NCBI GenBank assembly: GCA_019096065.1
Contig: JAGUCH010000003.1
Location: 6,200,001-6,264,000 of the forward strand
DNA: 64,000 nucleotides
Direction: 5' to 3'
Source: Paracyclopina nana
Taxonomy: Eukaryota > Arthropoda > Copepoda > Cyclopoida > Cyclopettidae
Position numbers and translations under genes: made by a program. The notes below the pieces were generated by a model. The model made no database searches. It was not told where the DNA came from and worked only from the letters and a program-made list of their open reading frames with translations. Position 1 is the first letter of the stretch. Every line of letters starts with the position of its first letter. This document shows, piece after piece, positions 44,236 through 55,000 of the stretch.

Positions 44236-45324
44236 ATGGGATTTATGCAATTACCGGTTACCACACCAGTAACTCCAGCAACTACAACTCTCATGACTTC
44301 GAGCACCACAAGGCTGCCTCTAGTCACCACTACTCGCTGGAAGCTGCCCGAGTCCTGGACTCGGACCTCAACTTATTCTCCAGTGGCCGCAACTGAGGTT
44401 CCAGTGACCTCTACCGAGGTCACTGTCATGTCAACCACACCAGCTCCAGAAACTTCATCGTCTCCACCTGAACTAGTAGAGCCCAGGAGACCAATAGAGT
44501 CCCGTGAGGAGTCAGAACAAGACTTCTCAGCAGCCACTCCTCGTGGCGTCTTTGACTTTGAGCAATACGGGCTGCAAGACTGGATTGGCCTAGCAACCAC
44601 CATCACAGTCATTTTGGTAAGCAAGCTTTTCATCTCTTATTTAGTACCTCCTTTTCCAAGACTTATCCTCAACCACACAGAGGTAATATGCGCTTGTTAC
44701 TTTGCAGGTGCTGTTGATTCTCACTACATGCCTCTTGTACAAGCTGTACAAGAAATGCAAGAGCTGTTGCTTCTGCCGGGCTTGCATCGATAAGGTCAAG
44801 CATGAGGAACCAGTGGAATTGGAACCTCTGGCCCTGCCCCTGTTAAACCCATCGACCTCGGGCATTTATGAGACTTTGACCAGACGGCCCCTGCCCTCAC
44901 TCCCCGCTTTGCCTTCGGATTTCGAGGGGATGATCATTATGCGGGATGGAATGCCCACTTTTCAAGTGGCTTCTCTCCCTCGCCAGGCCTTTGTACCATT
45001 GGCACACGAGCCAGTTTATGACGTGTTGCGGCCAACGAGACAAGTAAGCCTCCTTTTCTGTTTCTCATTCTAAAGGGGTCAGAAGTTTACAATCAACTTT
45101 TGGTCCGAAAAGAAAGCAAACTCATCTCTCAATCTTACTATTTTTTATAATTGCAGGAACCCGAGAGACTAGCCCCCAGTTTGCAGCGCAAACGCAACAA
45201 ACGGCGCCGGAACAGGAGCCAATTTTATATCAACACCCCTCGGATTGCCGAAGCCACAATCCATGAGCTTCCAGATGAGGCCTCCAAAGGAGTGCCAAGC
45301 ACTTCCACAACGTCTCCCAATTGA
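44236..45324 (+). CDS. Antisense-strand spliced gene 1: mucin-like single-TM protein
   Basis: Exons are 44236-44616, 44708-45043 and 45157-45324, all phase 0, giving 294 aa. The N-terminal ~90 residues are Thr/Ser/Pro-rich (TTPVTPATTTLM), as in mucin-like ectodomains. One TM spans the first junction (about 118-140), followed by a Lys/Cys-rich juxtamembrane stretch (KKCKSCCFCRACIDK) that may be palmitoylated. The cytoplasmic part holds a Pro-rich motif (RRPLPSLPALP), YETL, and near the end a strongly basic run (KRNKRRRNR). No classical signal peptide is clear. It has its own TATA/Inr and two AATAAA signals (45409 and 45417). Accessory gene of the retroelement or captured host gene; function unknown. 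Confidence 0.65.
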
Positions 45325-45408
45325 AGATCACCGTTATGTTTCGTCGTGTTTAGCTTTCTGTTTTAGCACTATGTCATTGTTTTTATTTACATGAGCTTCA
45401 ACAGATCC

Positions 45409-45422
45409 AATAAACTAATAAA
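45409..45422 (+). terminator. Poly(A) signals of antisense gene 1
   Basis: Two AATAAA hexamers (45409-45414 and 45417-45422) lie about 85 bases after the stop. Confidence 0.65.
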
Positions 45423-45632
45423 AGCACTAATGCCCTAATAGTCCTATAACCATAACACAAGTTAGATACCGCCAAGTGTGGTAGTTACATCAACCAAGAA
45501 TGCCGGCATAGCAGTCAGGGCTGCTTTATGAGCTAACGCAATTATTCCATTTATTTTGGCACTTTTGGTTAACTTCTTACTCATATACGTAACAAATTAC
45601 TTGGTAGCGCCACAGTTAGCATTCTTTCCAAG

Positions 45633-46175
45633 ATGGCCCCATTTTTGGACGGTTTTTTCGTAAGTGCAAACAGAAATCTTCAAATTCCAGTGCAATCTTA
45701 TTCGTAAAACAACATTTTATGTTTTACAGTCTAAAGAACAATCAACAGCAGCAGCAGCAGCAACGGCTGCCCCCGCCCACCTTCCCGTCGAAGGGGGGCA
45801 GGCCGCGGCCGAGTCCGCGGTCCTGCTGCCCCAGGAGCCCGCAGGCCAGCTAGCGGGCCTTCAAGGCCAGACCTGCCAGGGGGATGGTGTTGTAAGTTCT
45901 TTTCGTAACGGATTAGATCCCTTTAGCGATCTTCCTTTTCATTGCAGGCCGAAGAGATTCTCTAGGGCATCGCCATAAACGTGGCAGCGGCGGCCGCCTA
46001 TTATGGGGTGGTGCTCCCGGGCTTGGTCTGGGTCAACCGGGCCAAGCCCCGGGGGCTGTACCGGCTCGTCAGCCGCTTCTGGGCCGAGCCAGAGGAGCTC
46101 CCCCGGGCGACCCGCTGGGTCCTCAGCCTCTGCGGGATCCCCGAGACCGAGGACCCCCTCGAGGGCGTGGTGTAG
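45633..46175 (+). CDS. Antisense-strand spliced gene 2: small GC-rich-coded Ala/Leu-rich protein
   Basis: Exons are 45633-45659, 45730-45891, and a third that can start at 45948 or 45966. With the first acceptor the frame ends after five codons at TAG 45963-45965 (68 aa). With the second acceptor, 18 bases on, the TAG is skipped and the frame runs to 46173-46175 (132 aa). The TAG itself supplies the AG of the second acceptor. Exon 2 is Ala/Gln-rich (STAAAAATAAPA); exon 3 codes a Trp/Leu/Arg-containing segment (VSRFWAEPEELPRATRWVL). Codons are strongly GC-rich, unlike the AT-rich surroundings. An AATAAA lies at 46316. Family unknown. Confidence 0.5.
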
Positions 46176-46315
46176 TAAGTGTCCTTATCAGGCTTAACGG
46201 AATTACCCTTGACACTGTTTTTATTCTTTCAGAACTGTCTGGATGCGAGGAGGGGCAACAGGGCGCACCCCCGGCCCACCTTCCCGCCGGGCCCGGCCTC
46301 ACCTCCCTTTCGGGC

Positions 46316-46321
46316 AATAAA
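46316..46321 (+). terminator. Poly(A) signal of antisense gene 2
   Basis: AATAAA in GGGCAATAAAGCC, after a last intron (46175-46232). Confidence 0.55.
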
Positions 46322-46942
46322 GCCAGTTTCGCCCTACTTTTGATATCTGAGTCATCGCACATCATTTCGCGTTTTCTGAGCTGAGCAACCTATTGTTTTG
46401 CTGACTCATCCATTCATTGCCAAAGCCTCAGCAAAAACTACGGCTTCTTCGAGTGCCGATTTGCTTTGCCTGCCTCATCTTATCATATCATATTTACACT
46501 AGCATGGCATAACTCGAGCCTTGCCGACTACGATATTCTCATGTTTGTGTATAGTAGCTTTGCATTTTCTCAAGCATCTTAACGAAAAGCTACATTTACA
46601 GCGTTTGTCACACACATTATAATTAGCTCCACAGGTAGAAAGCCATAGCAGATAATCAGAGGTTAAGGTCTTATCTCGTCACCTCACGTGAGCAGGTAAT
46701 AACAATAACCTTCTCGTACTCGGTTCAGCACTTGCACATAAAATTCTGTACGGTGCGACGAGTAGATTACTTTCCATATTAGCTATAATAAGGGGCGCTA
46801 TCGCCCAACAAAAATACGGGTGCGTGGAGGCATCCGAAATCAGGTGTCATAAGCAGAGAAAAGAAGAAAGTTCAAGCCCATAAACCAAGGGACTAGCCCC
46901 TGGAGCATCGCTTTATTCTTCTGATCCCAGATGCCTTACGCA

Positions 46943-49907
46943 CCTTAGCTCAAGCAAGGGGCAAAACCCAAGCTGAGACTAGGAACAAAAAGTGAACAAA
47001 AATATGGTCTGTATAGCACACACTGCGGTACCATCTTTCCATCAGTCTTATTTTCTCTTTTGGTAAAAGACGCAGTACATGTTAGCCTCGACGCCTTTCA
47101 AAGCTTCAGCAAGGTTCTCAATGCACATTAATAATAAGTCCACATTAAAGCACTGCTCCTTGGTTCTCATGCCTCTACGCTATAATGGCATGACATTACT
47201 GGTGTAATTTATGATTCACGATTACCACCCGTGGCGCCCCCTAGCACTAACACAGCGGTAATTTGTATTCATAACGTTTCGTTCTTAGACTGAGTGCTAA
47301 GATGATATTTGCATTCTCATTGGCGCATAAGAAGCATCGGTTATTATCATGAGCTCCTTTTCACATCAGCACGCTCAGAACTTTTCCAAGTCAATGCCCT
47401 CATATTTTACCTTTTAAATGATAGGGCTCACTTTTGAGCCCCACAAAAATTAACTGCCTTCGTGTAATTAGTGCCATTTGCCAAGAGCTCACTTATGAGT
47501 CTAACCTGAGTTGGAGAGGCAACTACTCAGCTTTATGGCCACTATTACGGCAGCGTCTCATTTGGCTTGTAGGGGGCAGAACCCCAAGCACAAAAAGAGT
47601 CACAAAGTTAAATGCCTTTATTGATGCACATTTTCTTTACGTACAATGTGGCGATAAGCTCCTCGTTTGCACACTTCTCAAGTTATAGCGTGCTACGTAG
47701 TTCTTATCCACAAAGCATGTGCGCATTCATGATCCCTCTAGGTCATATTTTGTTGATGAAGCAAATGGAAATAGTTTCTTTGCTACGCCTTCTGTATATT
47801 GCAAACTTTACTGTCCGCTCCAGCCACTCCTTCGGCTAGCGGCACCATCTAGCGAGCCTCACTGATGTATTAACCTTTATGCTCTTAAGGCGCAAGCAAG
47901 TAAAATGCCAGCGTACACAGTTTATCTCGCATCCTTTATCGCCATTATTAGCGACCATTTTGTTGGTGGGCAAGCTTACTTCTTTCACTGAGAAAGTTAT
48001 TTTCAGCTAAGTCTGGAGCCTCATTAACACGTTCCAGATCAGATCGCCCCCCTTTTTGCACCGTAGTCAAGCCCTAAAATCGAACGATTTACAGGAGGTG
48101 CAAAATTATAGTAGCAGCGTACAGTTTATACTAGCCTCCACGCTTAACATCATTGCTCATAAAACATGAATTTTTCCTCACGTTTTTTATAAGCATCATA
48201 AGTGTACATAGACCACACGTATTACATTATAATGGGCTCAAAGCCCTATAAAAATTGTGTGACTTTTAGCAGACAGCGGTCATATGGCCATAAGTTTATA
48301 TTAAGCGCTTTCTAACTGGAAGCTTTTAGTAAGCTTCCAGTGTACTGCTACATGACCGGCCACTGAATGCTACTGCACGGTACCTACTCCTGAGGACAGA
48401 ACCCCAGGAGCAGACAAGCACAAAGTAGTCATAAAATAATGGTTTGTTCGTACCAGTTTCTTTTAGCAATCACCAAACCATTTTCTCATTTACATTGAAC
48501 ATTCTCATACTTGTAGCAAGAATAGCCATTTTCAAGCCACCTGCAGTTACAGTAAAGATGGCTATATATTACAGCCCCAAGCACATACCTGCGAAGCTAT
48601 TTTTCAGGTTTTCGCTTTGCAGGCTGGCAGTAATTTCCAGGTATGGCATAGTCATCGAGTCAAGGAGCGCCCTCTGGCGCAAACCTCAGTACTATTAACC
48701 GCAACGTTTGTAACGTTTTAACCGCTTACTGTCTGCCGTACCATTACTTTTTATGGGCAGTGTCTGTCATTATTCTCATCTTCTAGCAAAACCACACAGC
48801 AGGGAAGACGTTCAATTATGTTTTTTGCCAAGCAATAACCATTACTCAACTCATGGCAGTTCATTGTCTGTTCAGAGGGGTCATTGTCCCTCATCGAACC
48901 CAAAACTTCTGGCTCGCTAAAAGCCAACTTTTAGGCGCAGAAATATAACCTGTTCGAGTACTATTTATTTGTTTCCATGCAATGGTAAACGAGCACACAC
49001 TGTTTATTGTTATCATTGTAAAGCTTTACATCATAGCTTCGTCTAGTTATCATTAAAGGCCCAAAATGGGGCCACTTAAAAATGTGCGCTTATTTGTGAC
49101 TGAGTACCAGTACAGATAGCTCGGTTATAGGACGGAAGAGCAAGAGCTACTAGAGCAATTATCGGCCTTTTTATAAGGCGTGTACTCTGCGGCATCAGTC
49201 ACATTTGCACTCAATCTGGTCCCAGGGCAAAACCATAGAACCAGAAGAGGAACAAAAAGATAATAAAGTATGGTCTCCAGTAGGTTCTAGCTCAATTCGC
49301 GACCAAGCATTATGATTTCTATCTTTGAATACCTGATCAGGTCCGGCTGTTTTCTATAAACTCCTTGCCAAACCTAGTATTGGTCCGGTCAACTTATTGG
49401 GCCATGCATAATGGCACCAATGACGTACTGTTTCAGGTACTAGTTTATTGCATAAAATATGTATCATCCATGCCACAGTTATAAGGGGTTAGTCACGCCC
49501 CCTGGTGGCTACGGCTACGTCACATACGTTGCAACCAGCACACTTTTACTAATGATTTCAGTGGTCACTGCACCCAGAATATCATAAACAGATTTTTTGA
49601 TATTAAGTCAGCTTTTTTCTATATAGAAGCTTGTTTAGCTGACAGAGCAAATACTTTAGCTTAGTTTACCTTGATGCTCAAATTTCCATACGTGTACATA
49701 TGTTGTAGGGAAAATTCTGCAAAGGCTACTCAGCATTTATTAGAATTTGGCAGAATTTTGACAAATCCAATCACTTTTGGATTTCTTTTGCTTGAGCATA
49801 ACTACAATATATATAGTTTGCAGTCTGCTTATTTTGCAAAATTATCTGCGAGTTTAGCGGAAACGTTTTTAATGTGGGCGCGGGCCCCTTAGTCTCTAGG
49901 TGGCGCC
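46943..49907. repeat. Diverged array: hairpin plus CTCF-like motif units
   Basis: Four hairpins with a GGG(C/A)(A)AAACC(C)-type core are at about 46944-46977, 47565-47589, 48387-48410 and 49215-49245. Each is followed by an A-rich tail (ACAAAAAG; later ATGGTCT or ATGGTTT in three). Each is also followed, about 270-276 bases on, by a CTCF-like word: GGCGCCCCCTAGCAC (47233), GGCACCATCTAGCGAG (47841), GAGCGCCCTCTGGCGC (48665) and ACGCCCCCTGGTGGCT (49495). A fifth motif, CTAGGTGGCGCCAC, is at 49896. Further short matches between units (AACGTTT after the motif, ATAATGGCA before it) suggest decayed tandem duplicates. Confidence 0.5.
48316..48340. other. Perfect 10-bp hairpin
   Basis: CTGGAAGCTT, five-base loop, AAGCTTCCAG. 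Confidence 0.7.
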
Positions 49908-50302
49908 ACACCCCTTATGTGATCGCACCCTGACGCGGGCCAGGATGTTATAATATAAGCACTGCGCTTTTCCTATTGGTGTGCTTTGATATAGCTTTAG
50001 GGCATACTGTGCCTTTGGAAGTCTTGGGCTGTCTTGGTCTAGACTTCAGCTTGCTTTAACAAGGGGGTAAAACCACTTCAAACTAGATGTGGTCGCGTCT
50101 GTTTTTAGGACGCCTCCAGTTTTTTGGAATTTTTAGTGACAGCGCGCACTCGCTCTCTGGCTTGTGCGTGCTCTGGCTCTGGGTACCCCCCCTACCCAAG
50201 AAGCTCAGGTTTTGGGAGGAAAATCCTTCCAAAACTTGGCAGTCTTCAGGTAAGTATCCTTTTGCTCAGTACTAATAAAATAATAATAATTTTTTAACTA
50301 AG

Positions 50303-50328
50303 CATGGCCACAGGACGCTGTGGCCATG
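50303..50328. other. Perfect 11-bp hairpin with GACG tetraloop
   Basis: CATGGCCACAG, GACG loop, CTGTGGCCATG. It lies just upstream of the duplicated structured RNA. Confidence 0.75.
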
Positions 50329-50340
50329 AACGTTTTTAAA

Positions 50341-50574
50341 GTTGCTTAATGCAACGTAATCGAGTATCGCGCTTGCTCTAGCCCAATTCGGGCAGAGCAG
50401 TGCATGAAGAACGGCGACCCGCTTGCAAGGGTGTCGCATCCTTCATTTTTGTCTTCTAATTTTTATTTTTAAAGTTGCTTAATGCAACGTAGGCTATTAT
50501 TGCGCTAGCCCACGCCCACCCATGGCTGGGCAGCGCTGCGATTAAAGAATGGCGACCCGTTCTTTTGATTCGCC
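50341..50574. ncRNA. Duplicated three-hairpin structured element
   Basis: Two copies (50341-50437 and 50474-50574, offset 133) each have the hairpin GTTGCTTAATGCAAC, a two-part stem and a GGCGACCC stem. Copy 1 pairs TGCTCT/AGAGCA and GCCC/GGGC. Copy 2 pairs GCGCT/AGCGC and GCCCA/TGGGC. Copy 1 closes GCGACCC/GGGTGTCGC; copy 2 closes GGCGA/TCGCC. The sequences differ but pairing is kept by compensatory changes, which points to selection on RNA structure. The class and the transcribed strand are unknown. Confidence 0.6.
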
Positions 50575-50748
50575 AATAATATGCTTCATATTGAAATGTC
50601 GATTGGCACTTCATCTGGAAGCTTGGCAATATTGTACAGTACACGCTCAGTTGAAAGAGCTGTACGTGGGACAAGAAGAAGTAGCCAAGAGGTGCTACTG
50701 AGCTCCCCTATTTTATTCTTGCTCTTTTTATCAAATCCATATAGTATG

Positions 50749-50776
50749 GAAGTATCAGGTGGCAGCCTGATACTTC
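50749..50776. other. Perfect 11-bp hairpin
   Basis: GAAGTATCAGG, six-base loop, CCTGATACTTC. Confidence 0.72.
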
Positions 50777-50959
50777 TCGTCCATGATGTTAAGAATTGAT
50801 GTGCCCTAATTGTTTAGCACACACCGTATTTTATCATTCATTTTATTTTTCCTTACACCACGTGCCAAGCGGCCGATAGTAGTGGTAATCCTTATGCGAA
50901 TGCCCTAGTTCAGTTCATTCTGAGGGTAGCGTACATTTCGCATTTTGATTCGTTTATAG

Positions 50960-50989
50960 CTTGAGTTTACCACCTTCGTGGAACTCAAG
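50960..50989. other. Two-part hairpin
   Basis: CTTGAGTT/AACTCAAG, then an inner CCAC/GTGG around CTTC, with two unpaired bases on one side. Confidence 0.7.
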
Positions 50990-51503
50990 CGTAGAATTCC
51001 AGCAATTATCCTTTATGCTGAACTTTTATATCGCCTCATTAAGATTTTATCAAAGAGGCGGTCAACTCTGAAGTCCATAATGGAAGCAAGATTTTTGCTT
51101 AATCAACCTTAATCAACCCCATTTGCACTTGCAGTCGCACACACTGGTATGGAGCTAGTCACACCAGATCTGCCCCCAAAAGGTTGCAAATGGTTTTCAC
51201 TTATCATCTTTTGGAGACAAAGAGTGTTTCCAGAATAAAGGTAGCAAGACATAAATGCCTTATATTTTATCATATTGTAACGCTGACGCCAGTGCTAATT
51301 GTGCTGGCTAAGCATTTCACTGATGAGTAAAAAAGTACACGAATTTGTAATCATTCGTGACATTTTGTTCGAGTTATTTTCAAGTTATAAGCTCGAAAAC
51401 TGTTCCACACATCGTACCATTCGCATCTATGCGTTGTTCAAGGGTTCCATTTGAACATAGCCACAGTGCATCAGGCACTTTAAAAATTTTATATTAATAT
51501 CAT

Positions 51504-51539
51504 CAGTGGGAGCGGCATAAAAGCTGCCTCCACTGATCA
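51504..51539. other. Hairpin
   Basis: ATCAGTGG/CCACTGAT with an inner GC-rich stem around CATAAAAG. A similar hairpin beginning ATCAGGG lies at 51684-51720. Confidence 0.65.
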
Positions 51540-51954
51540 CTTTGATCAACCCCACTTGCAACTTTTAATTGCCTAGGGGCAAAGCTTGGAAAGATTTTAT
51601 CATACATCTTATGCTAGCATTCTAAGTTACGCCAAATCAGATTTTTATTTGCATGACGTTCTTAGTATACTGGCTATAACAGTATCAGGGGCCTAATAAG
51701 AGGCTCCATTCCCTGGTGATGACATATTACCCTACACACTGATTTTGTTAAATCAGACGCAGCAATATTTTGTTCACTTTATTTCCATACTTTCTGGCAT
51801 TTGCCACGGGAGTATTTGGCCTTTGTGATCACGATTCCCCATATACATAAGTGCTTTATGGTACAAATGTATATACTTAGAAAGCATGACCATACTCGGT
51901 TATGGTTAAAGCAATAGGCAAAATATAACCTTTTTCTTTACACTTTTAGTATTC

Positions 51955-51979
51955 CATTACCAGTTACTAGCTGGTAATG
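51955..51979. other. Perfect 9-bp hairpin next to the pol stop
   Basis: CATTACCAG, seven-base loop, CTGGTAATG, about 100 bases beyond the pol stop codon. Confidence 0.65.
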
Positions 51980-52077
51980 TTTGTTTTCGTAAAAAGCATG
52001 GCCACCGTACTTACTATATGACAATGTGGCATCTTACGAATACCAAATAAAGACCAGATTCTGGTCATTTTATCAGA

Positions 52078-55000
52078 TTACTTGAATTGTTTATGTACTA
52101 GCAGATAAAGTTCATGGCGGTTCAGCCTCAACTTTTTCAGCTCTTGTACAAAACTATCATTCAAGTGGTCTAAGCCACCTGCTTCCAGGAACTTGGAGTA
52201 ATCTTGGACCGTTGCCACGTTAGTATCGTTCCTCCAAGCTGGAATGAACTTCTGTAAAATATATTTTTCATTAGGTTTTGGCCTGGGATTCCTGAACGAA
52301 TATTTGAGCCGCGCTAATTCACGTTCCTCAGGAGTAAGCGCAGAATCACGTGGATGTCCAGGATTATAGTGGATAGGTAATTTCCTATTATATTGGCGTG
52401 TTACCATCGCCTTATAATCTATCCTAGGTTTGTCTCGTAGCCCTTCACGAGGACGCTGGAGAATCCTTGGGGGCGTCGCAGCAGCAGCACCTTTTGGCTC
52501 AACCTCATTGCTGGCCTCTGGCACTGTGGCTTCCTTAATTGGCGACAACAATTCATCTTCCGGAGTACTAGTACTAGAAGACTCATTATCATTTTGTAAC
52601 ATATCAGTCTCGTATATTTGCTCCCGTGTGGGGGCTGATGGAATTATATTACTTTTTATACTCAGATCTCCATCCTCGTCCTTGTCATTCTTCCTTGGCG
52701 ACATAGAGAGTTTTTTCTTCAGTAATTGTGATCCTCGTTTAAAGGCATCTAAAAATCGGTTTTTTGTATCTGGAGAAAACTTTCTGTTCTCTGCCATCAC
52801 TTTAGACAAAGTCTCTTCAAAATCTCTCTCAGATTCAAAGGTTTCTAGCACATCAGCAATTGTAGGCTGGTATAGTGGCTGGCTGTCTATATATTCATCA
52901 TCTATGAATTCACCTACATTTTCTAGTGCCGAAGCTAGCGATTCAAGATCTGTATCAAACTTATCTTGATTTATGAGGAACGAGGCCTCGCTCACTACTT
53001 TTGAGATGTCAGCTTCCTCCTGTTCCGGGCTTTTGGGGCTAGGGCGTGGTGACCTTCGACCTCTAAAAGCACGAGGAACTGGACTGACATCATCGTTCAA
53101 TAGTGTCCTAGTCATGTTAGTAGGCGTACTTATTTGACTGGGGCTCCGTGGTCGAGTGGATTTCGGTACTTCGAGGAATACCTTCCCTTTAGCAGCCAAG
53201 TCCTCAAAAGTGGGTAAATCTTCCGATTGGAGAGACTTAAGCTCCTCGTAGAGGGTAGTCTCATATGTTTTGCTACTAGATTCGAGTAACTGGTCAATGA
53301 GTTTATCAGCTTTCTGTTCATCCGGAGAAAGGTACGAACCTTCCTTCATATGAGCAGAATCAGCAGAATCAATCACACCTTCGTTAGGCGGTGGTTTAGG
53401 TACATAATTGTCCCATTGCTGCTTAATAATCCTACGATTTTCCTCCTGGATGCGACGCACATCAGAGGGCTTAAACAAATCAGTAGCCTTCTTCCGCAGT
53501 ATAGATCCAGAATGTTTCAAGGTTTGGTGATCCTTTATGGTAGAAGTTCCTAGCGAAGAAGTAGCAGTAATAAGCTCTTCTGTTACATTGGAAGCCCATT
53601 CACTTTTCGCTTCATCTCGAGCGGCAATACTTTGTGACACTCGATTTCGTAACGCATACTCATTTACTTCAGGCTCATCCTCCTCTAAGAATTTAAGCAT
53701 TTCATTCCTGGAAAGACGTTGTAGCATCTCATCAGGGGTGTAAGGCCGCATGAGCAAATGAGTTATCTTTTCAGGTAAGAACTTATATAACTCATGAAAA
53801 CGGTATAATTTTACATGGTCCAGACTGACTTCACGAGTTAGTCCTTCATGCAAATAAGGTTTTACGGTCACAGTGGAGTGGGACCCCACATCAATCACCT
53901 CAAATAGATCCCGCATGAATTTGTACCCATGCTTATTTACAGGATGTTTAATAACTAAGACTAATGAACCAATTTCAGGTTTAAATGAAGGCCTTTCAGT
54001 GGCTTTCATTAGTTCAAAACGTCTTTGCTCTTCCTCATCATACTTCCTCATGACGTCCTGCCATTCAGCTTTATGTATGATGTCCTCACTTTCACTCAAT
54101 ATTTCAAAGACATCACGTCCAAGGTGGTAACCTGGCATTTTGTCAAAGAATAGAGAGAATGGAGTAGGTATTACTTTAACTCCATTCGGGTCAGTATATG
54201 ATAAATAAGTTAACGGACGGTTATTTATCGCATATACAGACAGTTTAAATACTTCACTCATAGGCCGCTTATATGACTTGGAGTTAAGTATCAAAGCATT
54301 TCTCAAGACACGGACACTGTTCTCAGCATAAGCATTTGAATGTTTGTTTGGGGACAGTGTTCTGTATTGGCACAATTCCTGTATTTTATACTTGTCAATC
54401 AGGCGCTGGAGGGCATGATTACTAGTAAGCTGCGCTCCATTATCAGCCAATAAGGTTTTAGGCACACCAAACAAGGAAGTTACTTCTTCCATAGCATTAG
54501 CCACCTCCTTGTAGGTGGAGTTTAGCAAAGGTTTAGCTATTATCATTTTCGAATAAACATCGATAATGACTAGGCATACTTTGGCATCTTTTCCTTTGAC
54601 TAAAGTTTGATCAAAGTAAGCAAGGTCAATCATAACAAGGTCAAAGGGCTTATCCGGAATACGGAATCTGCCCTTACCCACAAACCTTGTATTTGCTTGT
54701 CTATACAGTGCACAATGCATGCATGCACCTACAATTATTCTACTTATTCTAGCAGAATAAGTTGAGAACATAGACTGTGTAAACAAGGTATTCACCTTCT
54801 TACTTCCTAAATGGTTATGTAAGAGGTGAATACAGGCCATCAAGTAAACACAATTTTGCATGCTCATATACACTTTCGTGTTGGTGGCCTTCGTAAAAGG
54901 TAATTTTACATTCTTTCTAATAACAAGTAGTGCACAATCAATAACACGGTATCTAGCCGCTATACTGGTAGGTACCTCGTGCTCTGGAGTGAGAACTAAC

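Larger units (their letters stand above)
46330..52077. other. 5.7-kb non-coding, hairpin-rich region of the giant element
   Basis: There is no supported ORF in this stretch (open runs of 60-85 codons only). It is unusually rich in short perfect or near-perfect inverted repeats. Examples: GGGCGCTATCGCCC (46793-46806), GGGCTCACTTTTGAGCCC (47425-47442), and stems at 48316-48340, 50303-50328, 50749-50776, 50960-50989, 51504-51539 and 51955-51979. The loops and sequences differ between hairpins. It could be structured RNA, a 3' UTR/regulatory region, or a string of small RNA genes. Confidence 0.6.

Noticed and set aside
49671..49892. 73-codon plus-strand ORF in the hairpin region
   Set aside because: No splice, promoter or domain support; the whole region lacks coding character.
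46330..52077. CRISPR array or integron-like array
   Set aside because: The hairpins differ in sequence and are not regularly spaced repeats with spacers; the context is a eukaryotic retroelement.
52430..52969. Plus-strand ORF of 179 codons within pol
   Set aside because: Low-complexity Ser/Leu shadow of the acidic Pol C-terminal extension.
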